From: an uncultured Eubacteriales bacterium
GTDB lineage: Bacteria; Bacillota; Clostridia; Oscillospirales; Acutalibacteraceae
Length of the DNA: 5,503 bases
NCBI GenBank assembly: GCA_900320925.1
Contig: ONUD01000247.1
Coordinates: forward strand, 1-5,503
Direction of reading: 5' to 3'
Shown: in pieces, positions 1 to 5,489 of the stretch
Numbering within the stretch: the first letter of the stretch is position 1
Layout of the letters: the number at the start of each line of letters is the position of its first letter
Translations under genes and position numbers: made by a program
Notes under the pieces: model-generated
The model's input: the letters and a program-made list of their open reading frames with translations, nothing else
Database searches by the model: none
Told to the model about the DNA's origin: nothing

Positions 1-1178
1 AGGGCATTGATGTTCCTGTCACGGCAGCACAGGTGCGGAAGAACCTCTATGCCGATTTCCCGCATGATCCTTGCCGAACAGATGGCAGGATCCATTTTGG
101 CGTGTCCGAGAGGGGAGTCCGATACGGTGATAACATCAATGCCGGCCTGTTTCAGAAGCTTTGCCGCTGACAGGATTTTGGAAAGGTCGGAGGTGTTGGG
201 CGGGTCAAGTTCTGCCGCCAACAGGAATTTGTCTTTTCGGAAGGGGGAGGGGGAGTGTTTTTGCGGTTTAGCCGTAACCGACAGGCCGTCCTGTGGGACA
301 GCGGCACGGTCGGGAGCAGCAATACCTTGATTCAGCAGGCGGATGGATTCCGGCGTTGTGCCGCAGCAGCCGCCCAGTGCCGACACACCGCAGGGTAAGA
401 ACCGTGCGGTCTGCTGTGCAAAATAGGCAGGACTGGACTGGAACACGGTTCTGCCGTTTTCGATAGAAGGGTATCCGGCATTGGGCATGATGATGGTGTA
501 TAAATCGGTATTTTCGTGAATATAAGAGAAGAAGGGAGCCGCATGGGCAAGAAGCTGTCCTGCACCGCAGCCGCAGTTGAAGCCGACCATGGTCAGAAGA
601 TGGCGGTATGGCAGAAGACTGTCGAGCAGGGAAGCAACAGAAGTACCCGAACGGGTATGCCCGTCAGGCAGGAGGGTAAAGGACACGATCACTTCCGCTT
701 CCGGAGATACGGACAGCAAATACCTGACGGCAGGCAGAACGGTCTTGAAGTCGGGGAGGGTTTCAAAAATAAAGGTTTCGGCACCGCATTGCAGGAAAGT
801 ATCAATGATAAAGCGGTACTCATCCCGTATGTCCTGACTGCTCAGGGAGCTGTCATAGATGGCACTGACATCCGCACAGACAACGGCATTGTCCTTGGCA
901 CACTGCTTGGCAATGCGATAGCCTGCTGTCAAAATGGCTTCCAATGTATGACGGTCGGTGTGCAGGGCAAAACGGTTGGCGGAAAAGGTATTGGTACGCA
1001 GGAGTCTTGCTCCTGCCCGCAGGTATTCCTGATGGATACGGCGAATGGTTTCAGGGGCGGTGAGATTGGCTTTTTCACACTGTCCGACAGGCTGTCCGGT
1101 CAGCTGTGAGAAGTAGGTACCCATGGCACCGTCTGCGGTCACGGTGGGATGGGCGGCAAACAGTTCTTTTACATTCAT
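1..1178 (-). CDS. Bifunctional homocysteine S-methyltransferase / 5,10-methylenetetrahydrofolate reductase (YitJ type), 3' part outside the window
   Basis: This cytoplasmic enzyme belongs to methionine synthesis and one-carbon metabolism. Its N-terminal domain transfers a methyl group to homocysteine and its C-terminal domain reduces methylene-THF to methyl-THF. The reading frame is open from ATG 1178 to the left edge: 392 full codons, where B. subtilis YitJ has about 610. Residues 1-290 are the homocysteine methyltransferase barrel, with DGAMGT (16-21), TNTF (62-65), FETLPD (138-143) and the zinc ligands Cys202 (GFNCGCG) and Cys271/Cys272 (GGCCGTTPE). A Pro/Lys-rich linker (about 290-315) leads into the reductase domain, which starts with FLLAAELDPP; Glu323 sits where MTHFRs keep their acidic residue, and CRDRN (385-389) follows. 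The ATG has GAGG about 9 nt upstream. The promoter at 1210-1238 gives it its own transcript, separate from the AbrB-like gene. No cobalamin-binding domain is visible, so a separate B12 protein may complete methionine synthesis (inference). The family call is firm; the missing 3' end means an intact reductase cannot be confirmed. Confidence 0.95.
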   Translation of the reverse strand, partial: MNVKELFAAHPTVTADGAMGTYFSQLTGQPVGQCEKANLTAPETIRRIHQEYLRAGARLLRTNTFSANRFALHTDRHTLEAILTAGYRIAKQCAKDNAVVCADVSAIYDSSLSSQDIRDEYRFIIDTFLQCGAETFIFETLPDFKTVLPAVRYLLSVSPEAEVIVSFTLLPDGHTRSGTSVASLLDSLLPYRHLLTMVGFNCGCGAGQLLAHAAPFFSYIHENTDLYTIIMPNAGYPSIENGRTVFQSSPAYFAQQTARFLPCGVSALGGCCGTTPESIRLLNQGIAAPDRAAVPQDGLSVTAKPQKHSPSPFRKDKFLLAAELDPPNTSDLSKILSAAKLLKQAGIDVITVSDSPLGHAKMDPAICSARIMREIGIEVLPHLCCRDRNINA

Positions 1179-1209
1179 AGCAGTGCCTCATTTCTTTGTT
1201 GGTGAATCC

Positions 1210-1238
1210 ATCATAAACCATTGCACCGTTTTTTGCAA
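1210..1238 (-). promoter_or_regulatory. Sigma-A promoter of the YitJ-like gene
   Basis: On the minus strand a -35 TTGCAA (1238-1233) and a -10 TATGAT (1215-1210) are separated by exactly 17 bp. Transcription should start near 1203, giving a leader of about 25 nt before ATG 1178. That is too short for the S-box (SAM) riboswitch or T-box that often precedes methionine genes in Firmicutes. The promoter lies just past the terminator of the upstream AbrB-like gene. Confidence 0.8.
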
Positions 1239-1248
1239 GAGGGTCGTG

Positions 1249-1288
1249 AAAAAATGCTTCCACACGGTAGGAACCGTATGAAAGCATT
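1249..1288 (-). terminator. Rho-independent terminator of the AbrB-like gene
   Basis: Read on the minus strand, 1288-1274 pairs with 1267-1253 in an uninterrupted 15-bp stem (two G-U pairs) with a 6-nt loop (1273-1268). The stem runs into six T residues (1254-1249, partly shared with the base of the stem). It begins 6 nt past the AbrB-like stop codon. There is no T run on the plus-strand side, so it acts in one direction only and isolates the regulator gene from the methionine gene downstream. Confidence 0.93.
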
Positions 1289-1294
1289 ACGGGG

Positions 1295-1537
1295 TCATTG
1301 TTTCAGTTCTTCCATGCAACTGCTGCATACAGGCTGTCCCTTGTAACCAATCAGGTTTTCTTCGGAGTTGCAGAATATGCACGCAGGACGATATTTTTTG
1401 ATAATCACGCTGTCGTCGTCAACGAAAAATTCCACAAAATCCACACCATCCTGGATATTCAGGGATTTTCTGATGCCGGACGGCAATACAAGCCTGCCTA
1501 ATTTGTCGATTTGTCTGACACAACCTACTGCTCTCAT
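1295..1537 (-). CDS. AbrB/SpoVT-family transcriptional regulator with a four-cysteine C-terminal tail
   Basis: This is an 80-residue DNA-binding protein. Residues 2-49 are a SpoVT/AbrB swapped-hairpin domain: residues 4-28 (VGCVRQIDKLGRLVLPS onward to the IRKSLNI segment) match the AbrB pattern of GIVRKVDELGRVVIP, followed by the acidic strand FFVDDDSVIIKKY. Such domains dimerise and bind AT-rich promoter DNA; in Bacillus AbrB represses post-exponential genes and is itself shut off by Spo0A. The C-terminal part is not AbrB-like: it carries CxxC (Cys53, Cys56) and CxxC (Cys71, Cys74) 14 residues apart, a probable small zinc knuckle or ribbon. ATG 1537 is chosen because GGAGGTG lies 8 nt upstream; an upstream in-frame ATG at 1615 would start inside the promoter. 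The gene stands alone between a consensus promoter and a strong terminator. Its targets are unknown; the adjacent spmA operon is one candidate (inference). Confidence 0.9.
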   Translation of the reverse strand: MRAVGCVRQIDKLGRLVLPSGIRKSLNIQDGVDFVEFFVDDDSVIIKKYRPACIFCNSEENLIGYKGQPVCSSCMEELKQ

Positions 1538-1586
1538 AAGAGACACCTCCATTTTATATTTTGCAAGTGATATAGCTTCTATCTCT

Positions 1587-1615
1587 ATCATACTGTTAGT
1601 TGAGCGAAATGTCAA
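1587..1615 (-). promoter_or_regulatory. Sigma-A promoter of the AbrB-like gene
   Basis: The minus strand carries a perfect -35 TTGACA (1615-1610), a 17-bp spacer and -10 TATGAT (1592-1587). Transcription should start near 1580, giving a leader of about 43 nt that ends in GGAGGTG. An A7 tract (complement of the T run 1640-1646) lies about 25 bp upstream of the -35 and could act as a weak UP element. This is one of the best promoter matches in the window and suggests strong basal expression unless repressed. Confidence 0.88.
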
Positions 1616-1680
1616 GGGATTCTATCGAAAAAGATAGCATTTTTTTGAATCTGACAGCTTTTTGTACCTTGCAGGGGGGA

Positions 1681-1719
1681 GGCGTCAAATTGCTCCAAAG
1701 TCCGACAAATTGCGACATT
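1681..1719 (-). promoter_or_regulatory. Possible tandem Spo0A-box-like sites, 10-bp phased, upstream of spmA
   Basis: Read on the minus strand, 1709-1701 is TTTGTCGGA, an 8/9 match to the Spo0A box TTTGTCGAA. The neighbouring 10-bp units also resemble it: AATGTCGCA (1719-1711), TTTGGAGCA (1699-1691) and TTTGACGCC (1689-1681), each 6/9. The units sit exactly 10 bp apart, so they face the same side of the helix. They lie roughly 50-90 bp upstream of the predicted spmA start and about 100-140 bp upstream of the AbrB-like start. The repeat is seen directly; the Spo0A assignment is inference. Phased A tracts that bend the DNA are an alternative explanation. Confidence 0.4.
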
Positions 1720-1755
1720 TAGCAGAAATGCCGAAAAGAGAGATACCTATAAAAA

Positions 1756-1764
1756 TGATATAAT
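1756..1764 (+). promoter_or_regulatory. Extended -10 promoter of spmAB
   Basis: The plus strand carries TGATATAAT, an extended -10 (TGn plus a perfect TATAAT). No good -35 exists at the usual distance: 1736-1741 is AAGAGA. Transcription should start near 1771, leaving a leader of about 18 nt that contains the GGAGGA ribosome binding site. The poor -35 fits a promoter that needs an activator bound upstream. In B. subtilis spmAB is a mother-cell (sigma-E) operon, but I could not fit a sigma-E -35 to this site. Confidence 0.6.
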
Positions 1765-1788
1765 TGTGACATTGGGAGGAGAGAGACA

Positions 1789-2367
1789 ATGCTGGGCTAT
1801 ATCTGGGCGGGGATGATGGCAGTCAGTTTTTTGTGTGCATGGATGACGGGGCGTATGGAAACATTGTCGCAATCGGTGCTGGACGGTGCGGATAAGGCAG
1901 TGCAGTTGGTGATTGCCATGGCAGGGGTGATGTGTCTTTGGACAGGGGTGATGAAGATAGCCGACAAGGCAGGGTTGACAACCGTTGTTTCCAAGATGAT
2001 GGCACCTGTTCTTTCACGGCTCATGCCCGACTATGACAGGGACAGTCCTGCCATGCGGGCGGTGAGTGCCAATCTTACAGCCAACCTGCTGGGACTGGGC
2101 AATGCAGCCACGCCATTGGGACTGGCTGCCATGCGGGAAATGCAAAAGACCAATCGCCTGAAAGCTGCCCCGAATAACAGTATGGTCATGTTCGTGGTGC
2201 TGAACACGGCCTCCCTGCAAATCATTCCTACCACCATTGCTGCCCTGCGGCAGGCGGCGGGCAGTGTACAGCCGTATGCCGTACTTCCGTATATATGGAT
2301 GACATCGGTTCTGACACTGGCTGCGGGGATTTTGCTGGCAAAGCTCATGATGAGGGTGGGAGCATGA
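1789..2367 (+). CDS. spmA: Spore maturation protein A, membrane protein
   Basis: This is a 192-residue integral membrane protein, close to the 196 residues of B. subtilis SpmA. Hydrophobic segments lie at about 3-19, 38-56, 131-150 and 167-187. The family hallmark is in the middle: a loop/helix with ANLLGLGNAATPLGL (98-112) followed by AMREMQ, part of the nucleoside-recognition (Gate) domain shared with nucleoside transporters. In Bacillus and Clostridium perfringens SpmA and SpmB are needed for full spore core dehydration and heat resistance; what they transport is not known. ATG 1789 follows GGAGGA with 8 nt spacing. The stop overlaps the spmB start (ATGA), so the two are translationally coupled. 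Spm homologues also exist in some non-spore-formers, so this gene alone does not prove sporulation. Confidence 0.95.
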   Translation: MLGYIWAGMMAVSFLCAWMTGRMETLSQSVLDGADKAVQLVIAMAGVMCLWTGVMKIADKAGLTTVVSKMMAPVLSRLMPDYDRDSPAMRAVSANLTANLLGLGNAATPLGLAAMREMQKTNRLKAAPNNSMVMFVVLNTASLQIIPTTIAALRQAAGSVQPYAVLPYIWMTSVLTLAAGILLAKLMMRVGA

Positions 2368-2885
2368 ATCAAATAGGCATTTATGTGGTACCGTCCGTCA
2401 TTGTGCTGACAGTGCTGTACGGGATCATACGCAAGACGGATGTGTTTGCCGCCTTTACGGAGGGGGCGAAAGAGGGGATTTTTTCATTGCTGTCCATTGC
2501 CCCATCGCTCATAGGTCTGGTGACAGCGGTTTCCATGCTGGAAGCATCGGGATTCTTTGAGGTACTCACAGCATTTTTGCAGCCTGTCTGCACGGCAGTC
2601 GGGATTCCTGCACAGGTGCTTCCGCTGGGACTCATGCGTCCGGTGACAGGCAGCGGCTCTTTTGCCATGCTGCATTCTATTCTGGAACGGTACGGTGCAG
2701 ACAGTCTGATCGGGCAGACTGCTTCCGTCATGGCAGGTTCTACGGAAACGACATTTTATGCCATTACGGTATATTTTGGTTCGGTGGGACTCAAGAATAC
2801 ACGCTGTACCGTACCTGCTGCCCTGACGGCGGATATGCTGGGAATGTTGTTTGCGGCATGGTGCGTGAGGATGTTCAGCGGATGA
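2364..2885 (+). CDS. spmB: Spore maturation protein B, membrane protein
   Basis: This 173-residue membrane protein (B. subtilis SpmB: 178) is the partner of SpmA in spore core dehydration. An N-terminal helix (about 5-22) is followed by the conserved DVFAAFTEGAKEG (26-38), then hydrophobic stretches at about 40-57 and 149-168. The Gate-domain hallmarks are MRPVTGSGSFAML (91-103) and GSTETTFYAITVYFGSVG (125-142). ATG 2364 is preferred over in-frame starts inside spmA (2295 on) because it makes the classic 4-nt ATGA overlap, has GAGGGTGGG just upstream and gives the family length. The Bacillus operon continues with dacB; here no dacB follows. Instead the 3' end overlaps a convergent gene by 11 bp (2875-2885), with no clear terminator between. 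Confidence 0.95.
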   Translation: MNQIGIYVVPSVIVLTVLYGIIRKTDVFAAFTEGAKEGIFSLLSIAPSLIGLVTAVSMLEASGFFEVLTAFLQPVCTAVGIPAQVLPLGLMRPVTGSGSFAMLHSILERYGADSLIGQTASVMAGSTETTFYAITVYFGSVGLKNTRCTVPAALTADMLGMLFAAWCVRMFSG

Positions 2886-3816
2886 GATATTTTCTGATAT
2901 GCTCTGAAAGGAGCTTCTGTTCGGCAAATTGCAGGGTATCCTGCAAGCCGCTGTCAAGACCGCTGAAGTCTACGATAGGAAGCTTTTTTTGGACGGTGAA
3001 AGAAAGCTCTTTGTCAGCAACCTGTTTGGCGGTGTCTTTGACACTGACTTTCACCTGATACTGACCGGGCTTTTCGGGAGTGTATTCTAAATGGGATTCC
3101 TTGCCGTAAGGGAGCAGTACTGTGTAATCCTTTGCATCAGGGAGCTTGACGGCAACTTCATAGGTATACCGTTCATCACCGCCCTGACCGAAACATTCCA
3201 CGGTGACGGTTCCACCCACACGGAGCGTTTCATCACTGAGGTAAGAATGATTGGCAAGAGGAATGCTCAGGGCGGCAGGGGCGGAAAATACGGTTGTCAG
3301 GGATTCGGCAATCTCTTCACGAGTGGCCTGTACGTTCCAGCGAATCTGGCAGTCGCTGAAATCACCGTTGCACTCTCCATAGGTGATGGTGTCTTTGTCG
3401 GCGGAGGTGACCAGTACACTGTGCATATCATATTTGAAGCGGATGACATCCCCGGGTTTGACATGGTCAAGATCCGTTTGTTTCCAGTTTTTATAGGTAT
3501 CCACGCCGTATGCTTCATATACCAGTCGGTTCACAAATCCGACACACTGCACATCATCGCCAAAACTGTTGCAGGAGCCTAATCCTACATAATAATCATA
3601 TCCCAATCCTGAATCTACTAATACATGGTCACAGGGGATATCTGTCCAGCCATCGGGATTGTTTTCATACATTCCCATATGGTTCCAGTATTTTCCGTCG
3701 GGAAACATTTCCATCAGTTTAGAAAGACTGACTTTTGACAATGCCTGTGCAGGTACAGATGGCAGTGATAGAATCATCACAACGACAGCTAACAACAAAG
3801 CAAGTGCTTTTTTCAA
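2875..3816 (-). CDS. Secreted CHAP-like cysteine hydrolase with C-terminal Ig-like domain
   Basis: This is a 313-residue exported protein. Residues 1-25 are a signal peptide: KK, a run of Leu/Ala/Val, and a signal peptidase I site after AQA (23-25). Residues about 40-175 form a CHAP/NlpC-like papain-fold domain: the nucleophile is probably Cys91 (QCVGFVNRL), the general base His132 (MHSVLVTS, after PGDVIRFK), and the polar third residue probably in GECNG (Glu148/Asn150). CHAP domains usually cut peptidoglycan as amidases or endopeptidases; the substrate here is inferred. Residues about 185-276 are a beta-sandwich, Ig/Y_Y_Y-like (YTYEVAVKLPD, then YTPEKPGQYQVKVSVKD), followed by a short helical tail. 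Several extra cysteines (62, 82, 149, 156, 208) could form disulfides. I chose TTG 3816 because it gives a complete signal peptide and AAAGGA lies about 10 nt upstream; the GTG at 3825 is too close to that site. It is monocistronic and convergent with spmB; a spore-wall role is possible but unproven. Confidence 0.82.
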   Translation of the reverse strand: MKKALALLLAVVVMILSLPSVPAQALSKVSLSKLMEMFPDGKYWNHMGMYENNPDGWTDIPCDHVLVDSGLGYDYYVGLGSCNSFGDDVQCVGFVNRLVYEAYGVDTYKNWKQTDLDHVKPGDVIRFKYDMHSVLVTSADKDTITYGECNGDFSDCQIRWNVQATREEIAESLTTVFSAPAALSIPLANHSYLSDETLRVGGTVTVECFGQGGDERYTYEVAVKLPDAKDYTVLLPYGKESHLEYTPEKPGQYQVKVSVKDTAKQVADKELSFTVQKKLPIVDFSGLDSGLQDTLQFAEQKLLSEHIRKYLIR

Positions 3817-3840
3817 TGGTATCACGTCCTTTTCTCTGCT

Positions 3841-3870
3841 ATTATACACTACTTCCGATAGGATTTTCAA
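3841..3870 (-). promoter_or_regulatory. Sigma-A promoter of the CHAP-like hydrolase gene
   Basis: On the minus strand TTGAAA (3870-3865) and a perfect TATAAT (3846-3841) are 18 bp apart. Transcription should start near 3834, about 18 nt before the TTG start. This also argues against the longer frame opening at 3933, which would begin upstream of the promoter. It is back-to-back with the promoter of the alpha/beta hydrolase. Confidence 0.82.
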
Positions 3871-3895
3871 TAGCAGTTCAACAGATTCTCGCCTC

Positions 3896-3924
3896 TTGTG
3901 TTTTGTTCCGCCGTATGCTATAAT
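3896..3924 (+). promoter_or_regulatory. Extended -10 promoter of the alpha/beta hydrolase unit
   Basis: The plus strand carries TGCTATAAT (3916-3924), an extended -10 with a perfect TATAAT hexamer. A weak -35 TTGTGT (3896-3901) sits 17 bp upstream of the hexamer. Transcription should start near 3931, giving a leader of about 27 nt. The divergent -10 elements of this promoter and its minus-strand neighbour are some 70 bp apart, so a single regulator could reach both. Confidence 0.78.
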
Positions 3925-3957
3925 ACAAATCACATTGTAAATAGTGAGGATGGTATC

Positions 3958-4788
3958 ATGAGTTATTTAACGTTAAAAAGCGGCATGAAACTTTATTACG
4001 AGGATGTCGGAGAAGGTGCGGCTGTCGTTATGATGCACGGCTGGACAAGCAATCGTTCCGTCTATGACCAGCCGGTGGAGCTTCTTAAAAGCAAGGCACG
4101 GTGCATTACCTATGACCACAGGGGACACGGCAAAAGCAGAGAGGCCAATTCCGGACATCCCGATATGAATGCACTGGCAGGGGATCTCCATGAACTGATT
4201 GTGACACTTTCCCTGACGGATATTACACTTGTGGGGTGGTCGATGGGAGCAGGCGTTGCCATGGCATATATCAAACGGTATGGCTGTGCCGCTCTCCGAC
4301 AGATTGTGCTTTGCGACATGACACCCAAACAGCTCAATGATGAAAACTGGCACCTTGGTCTTTACAAGGGCAAATTTACAAAGGAAGATATGCTGGTTTC
4401 TGACAAAAAGGACTTTCTTTCACAATACAGGTCATTTGCTGTCGGGGCAAAACCAAGCATTGAAAAACTGCCTGCCTTTGTCCTGAATTATATCCTTAAA
4501 AAAAGACTGATGTTTTGTGACGAGAATGTTTTGAAAAGCCTGTCTTTGTCGATGAAATCACAGGACTATCGTGATGTCATGAAGCAAATTACCGTTCCCT
4601 GTACCTATTTTTATGCAGTGCCAGGCTCTCTTTTTTCGCCTGAGCTGGCAAAATGGTATGAGGAGCATATTTCTGCCCCGTTTCATGCGGTAGCATTCCC
4701 TGACAGTACCCATTTGCTGATTGACGAATATCCTGAAAAATTTGCGGCTGAAATTGAAAAGCTGCTGCCAAATCATGACGAGCATTGA
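3958..4788 (+). CDS. Alpha/beta hydrolase fold protein, substrate unknown
   Basis: This is a 276-residue cytoplasmic protein with no signal peptide. It has the canonical order of the alpha/beta hydrolase fold: strand VVMMHGW (23-29, oxyanion loop), YDHRGHGKS (52-60), the nucleophile elbow GWSMG (93-97) with Ser95, strand IVLCDMTPK (116-124), a helical lid (about 130-205), and the late His252 in FPDSTHLL (248-254). The canonical acid position after strand 7 (YAVPGSLFSPE, 219-229) has no Asp or Glu in the usual place; Asp120 after strand 6 could take over, as in some haloalkane dehalogenases. The family includes esterases, peptidases and haloperoxidase-like enzymes, so no substrate can be named. 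ATG 3958 follows GTGAGGA by about 7 nt; the in-frame ATG at 3898 lies inside the promoter. The next gene begins 5 nt after the stop, so the two are probably coupled. Confidence 0.92.
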   Translation: MSYLTLKSGMKLYYEDVGEGAAVVMMHGWTSNRSVYDQPVELLKSKARCITYDHRGHGKSREANSGHPDMNALAGDLHELIVTLSLTDITLVGWSMGAGVAMAYIKRYGCAALRQIVLCDMTPKQLNDENWHLGLYKGKFTKEDMLVSDKKDFLSQYRSFAVGAKPSIEKLPAFVLNYILKKRLMFCDENVLKSLSLSMKSQDYRDVMKQITVPCTYFYAVPGSLFSPELAKWYEEHISAPFHAVAFPDSTHLLIDEYPEKFAAEIEKLLPNHDEH

Positions 4789-4793
4789 CGAAG

Positions 4794-5336
4794 ATGAAAC
4801 AATTATTTCGATACCGCTATACAACAGAAACATCTTATGTACATATCAATTTATTTGCCGTGATATTGACGGTACTCTGGCTCGTAGTGATGATTGCACA
4901 GTATCCGTATTACATGGAAAGATTCGGTTTCAGGATATGGCTGTGCGAAAGGGGCGGCATGGGAATATTCCCTGCTATTTTTTGGCTGATCAGTATGGTT
5001 TGTATGGCTTTGGACGGTGACAGGAAATACAGAAAAGAAGTCATGCAAAAGGGAATATGTTATGACGGTGAAATCGTCGGTTACATTACCAAAAGACATA
5101 CCTATATTCACAACGGCAGGAAGAGTGTTGTCCACCCGAAAACTTATATCCTGAAAGTGGAATGCAGAGGGGAAACCATGATGACTCCTGACTTGCGGGG
5201 CAATCCTGAAAGGGTCTTGAAATCTCGTAAATGCCACGTCTATGATTACGGCGGTCAAAAATATGTCACAGATTTTGATGAAAGGCTTTTTCGGATAGGA
5301 AAAGGCGTTTCTTTACAAAATGTATACGCTAATTGA
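4794..5336 (+). CDS. Hypothetical two-helix membrane protein with a beta-rich C-terminal domain
   Basis: I do not recognise this 180-residue protein. A basic N-terminus (KQLFRYRY) leads to a first membrane helix at about 17-37 and a second at about 57-73, with a short Arg/Glu-rich loop between. Residues 75-180 are soluble, charged and apparently beta-rich: a GxxxxGEIVGYI-type strand, HNGRK turn, TYILKVECRG, then HVYDYGGQKYVTDFDE. TM-plus-beta architecture of this kind recalls DUF3592-like small membrane proteins, but I see no firm match. The positive-inside rule places the C-terminal domain in the cytoplasm. The start is uncertain: ATG 4794 lies 5 nt after the hydrolase stop, while TTG 4785 overlaps that stop by 4 nt. 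Neither has a strong ribosome binding site, which suggests translational coupling. No terminator is evident after the stop. A role linked to the hydrolase is inferred from the pairing only. Confidence 0.78.
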   Translation: MKQLFRYRYTTETSYVHINLFAVILTVLWLVVMIAQYPYYMERFGFRIWLCERGGMGIFPAIFWLISMVCMALDGDRKYRKEVMQKGICYDGEIVGYITKRHTYIHNGRKSVVHPKTYILKVECRGETMMTPDLRGNPERVLKSRKCHVYDYGGQKYVTDFDERLFRIGKGVSLQNVYAN

Positions 5337-5383
5337 AAATTTGGCGGGCAAAATTGCATGAAAAATACAATTTGTAGAGTTGA

Positions 5384-5433
5384 GAAAAAATTTAAAAAAA
5401 GGTGTTGACAAAAGAAGAATGGTGTGTTATTAT
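5384..5433 (+). promoter_or_regulatory. Strong sigma-A promoter with A-tract UP-like element
   Basis: A perfect -35 TTGACA (5405-5410), a 17-bp spacer and -10 TATTAT (5428-5433, one mismatch) form a strong promoter. The DNA directly upstream (5384-5400) is almost pure A/T, with A6-TTT-A7, where an UP element that contacts the RNA polymerase alpha subunit would sit. Transcription should start near 5440. It drives whatever begins at the right edge. The preceding stretch 5337-5383 holds no clear terminator for the membrane protein gene, only a weak AT-rich hairpin near 5340-5357. Confidence 0.8.
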
Positions 5434-5489
5434 AACTAAGCTGTCGCACGAGAGAGTAATGAAAAGTGGATAGGGGAGGATGAACGGAC

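Noticed and set aside
516..1109. Open frame of 197 codons on the plus strand
   Set aside because: It lies entirely opposite the homocysteine methyltransferase domain, whose motifs are intact on the minus strand. Its translation has no recognisable domain.
1538..1615. Start of the AbrB-like protein at ATG 1615
   Set aside because: This start lies within the -35 element. The ATG at 1537 has an ideal GGAGG site and matches the AbrB N-terminus.
1618..1651. Hairpin with CTATC/GATAG inner stem, a T7 run and GATTC/GAATC outer arms
   Set aside because: It looks like a plus-strand terminator, but no plus-strand gene lies upstream. The inner stem is only 5 bp and AT-rich, and it overlaps the DNA just upstream of the AbrB-like promoter.
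2901..2921. GCTC/GAGC hairpin after spmB with a mildly T-rich tail
   Set aside because: The stem is only 4 bp and the tail is TTCTGTT, too weak to call a terminator.
2484..2957. Open frame of 157 codons on the minus strand
   Set aside because: It is antisense to spmB and the end of the convergent gene. It is rich in Arg, His, Cys and Ser, as is typical of a shadow frame, and has no family signature.
3091..3582. Open frame of 163 codons on the plus strand
   Set aside because: It is the complement of the CHAP-like hydrolase coding region. That gene has a signal peptide and catalytic motifs; this frame has no domain.
3817..3933. N-terminal extension of the CHAP-like protein to ATG 3933, or to GTG 3825
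   Set aside because: The long form would start upstream of the promoter at 3841-3870 and bury the signal peptide. The GTG sits 1 nt from the ribosome binding site.
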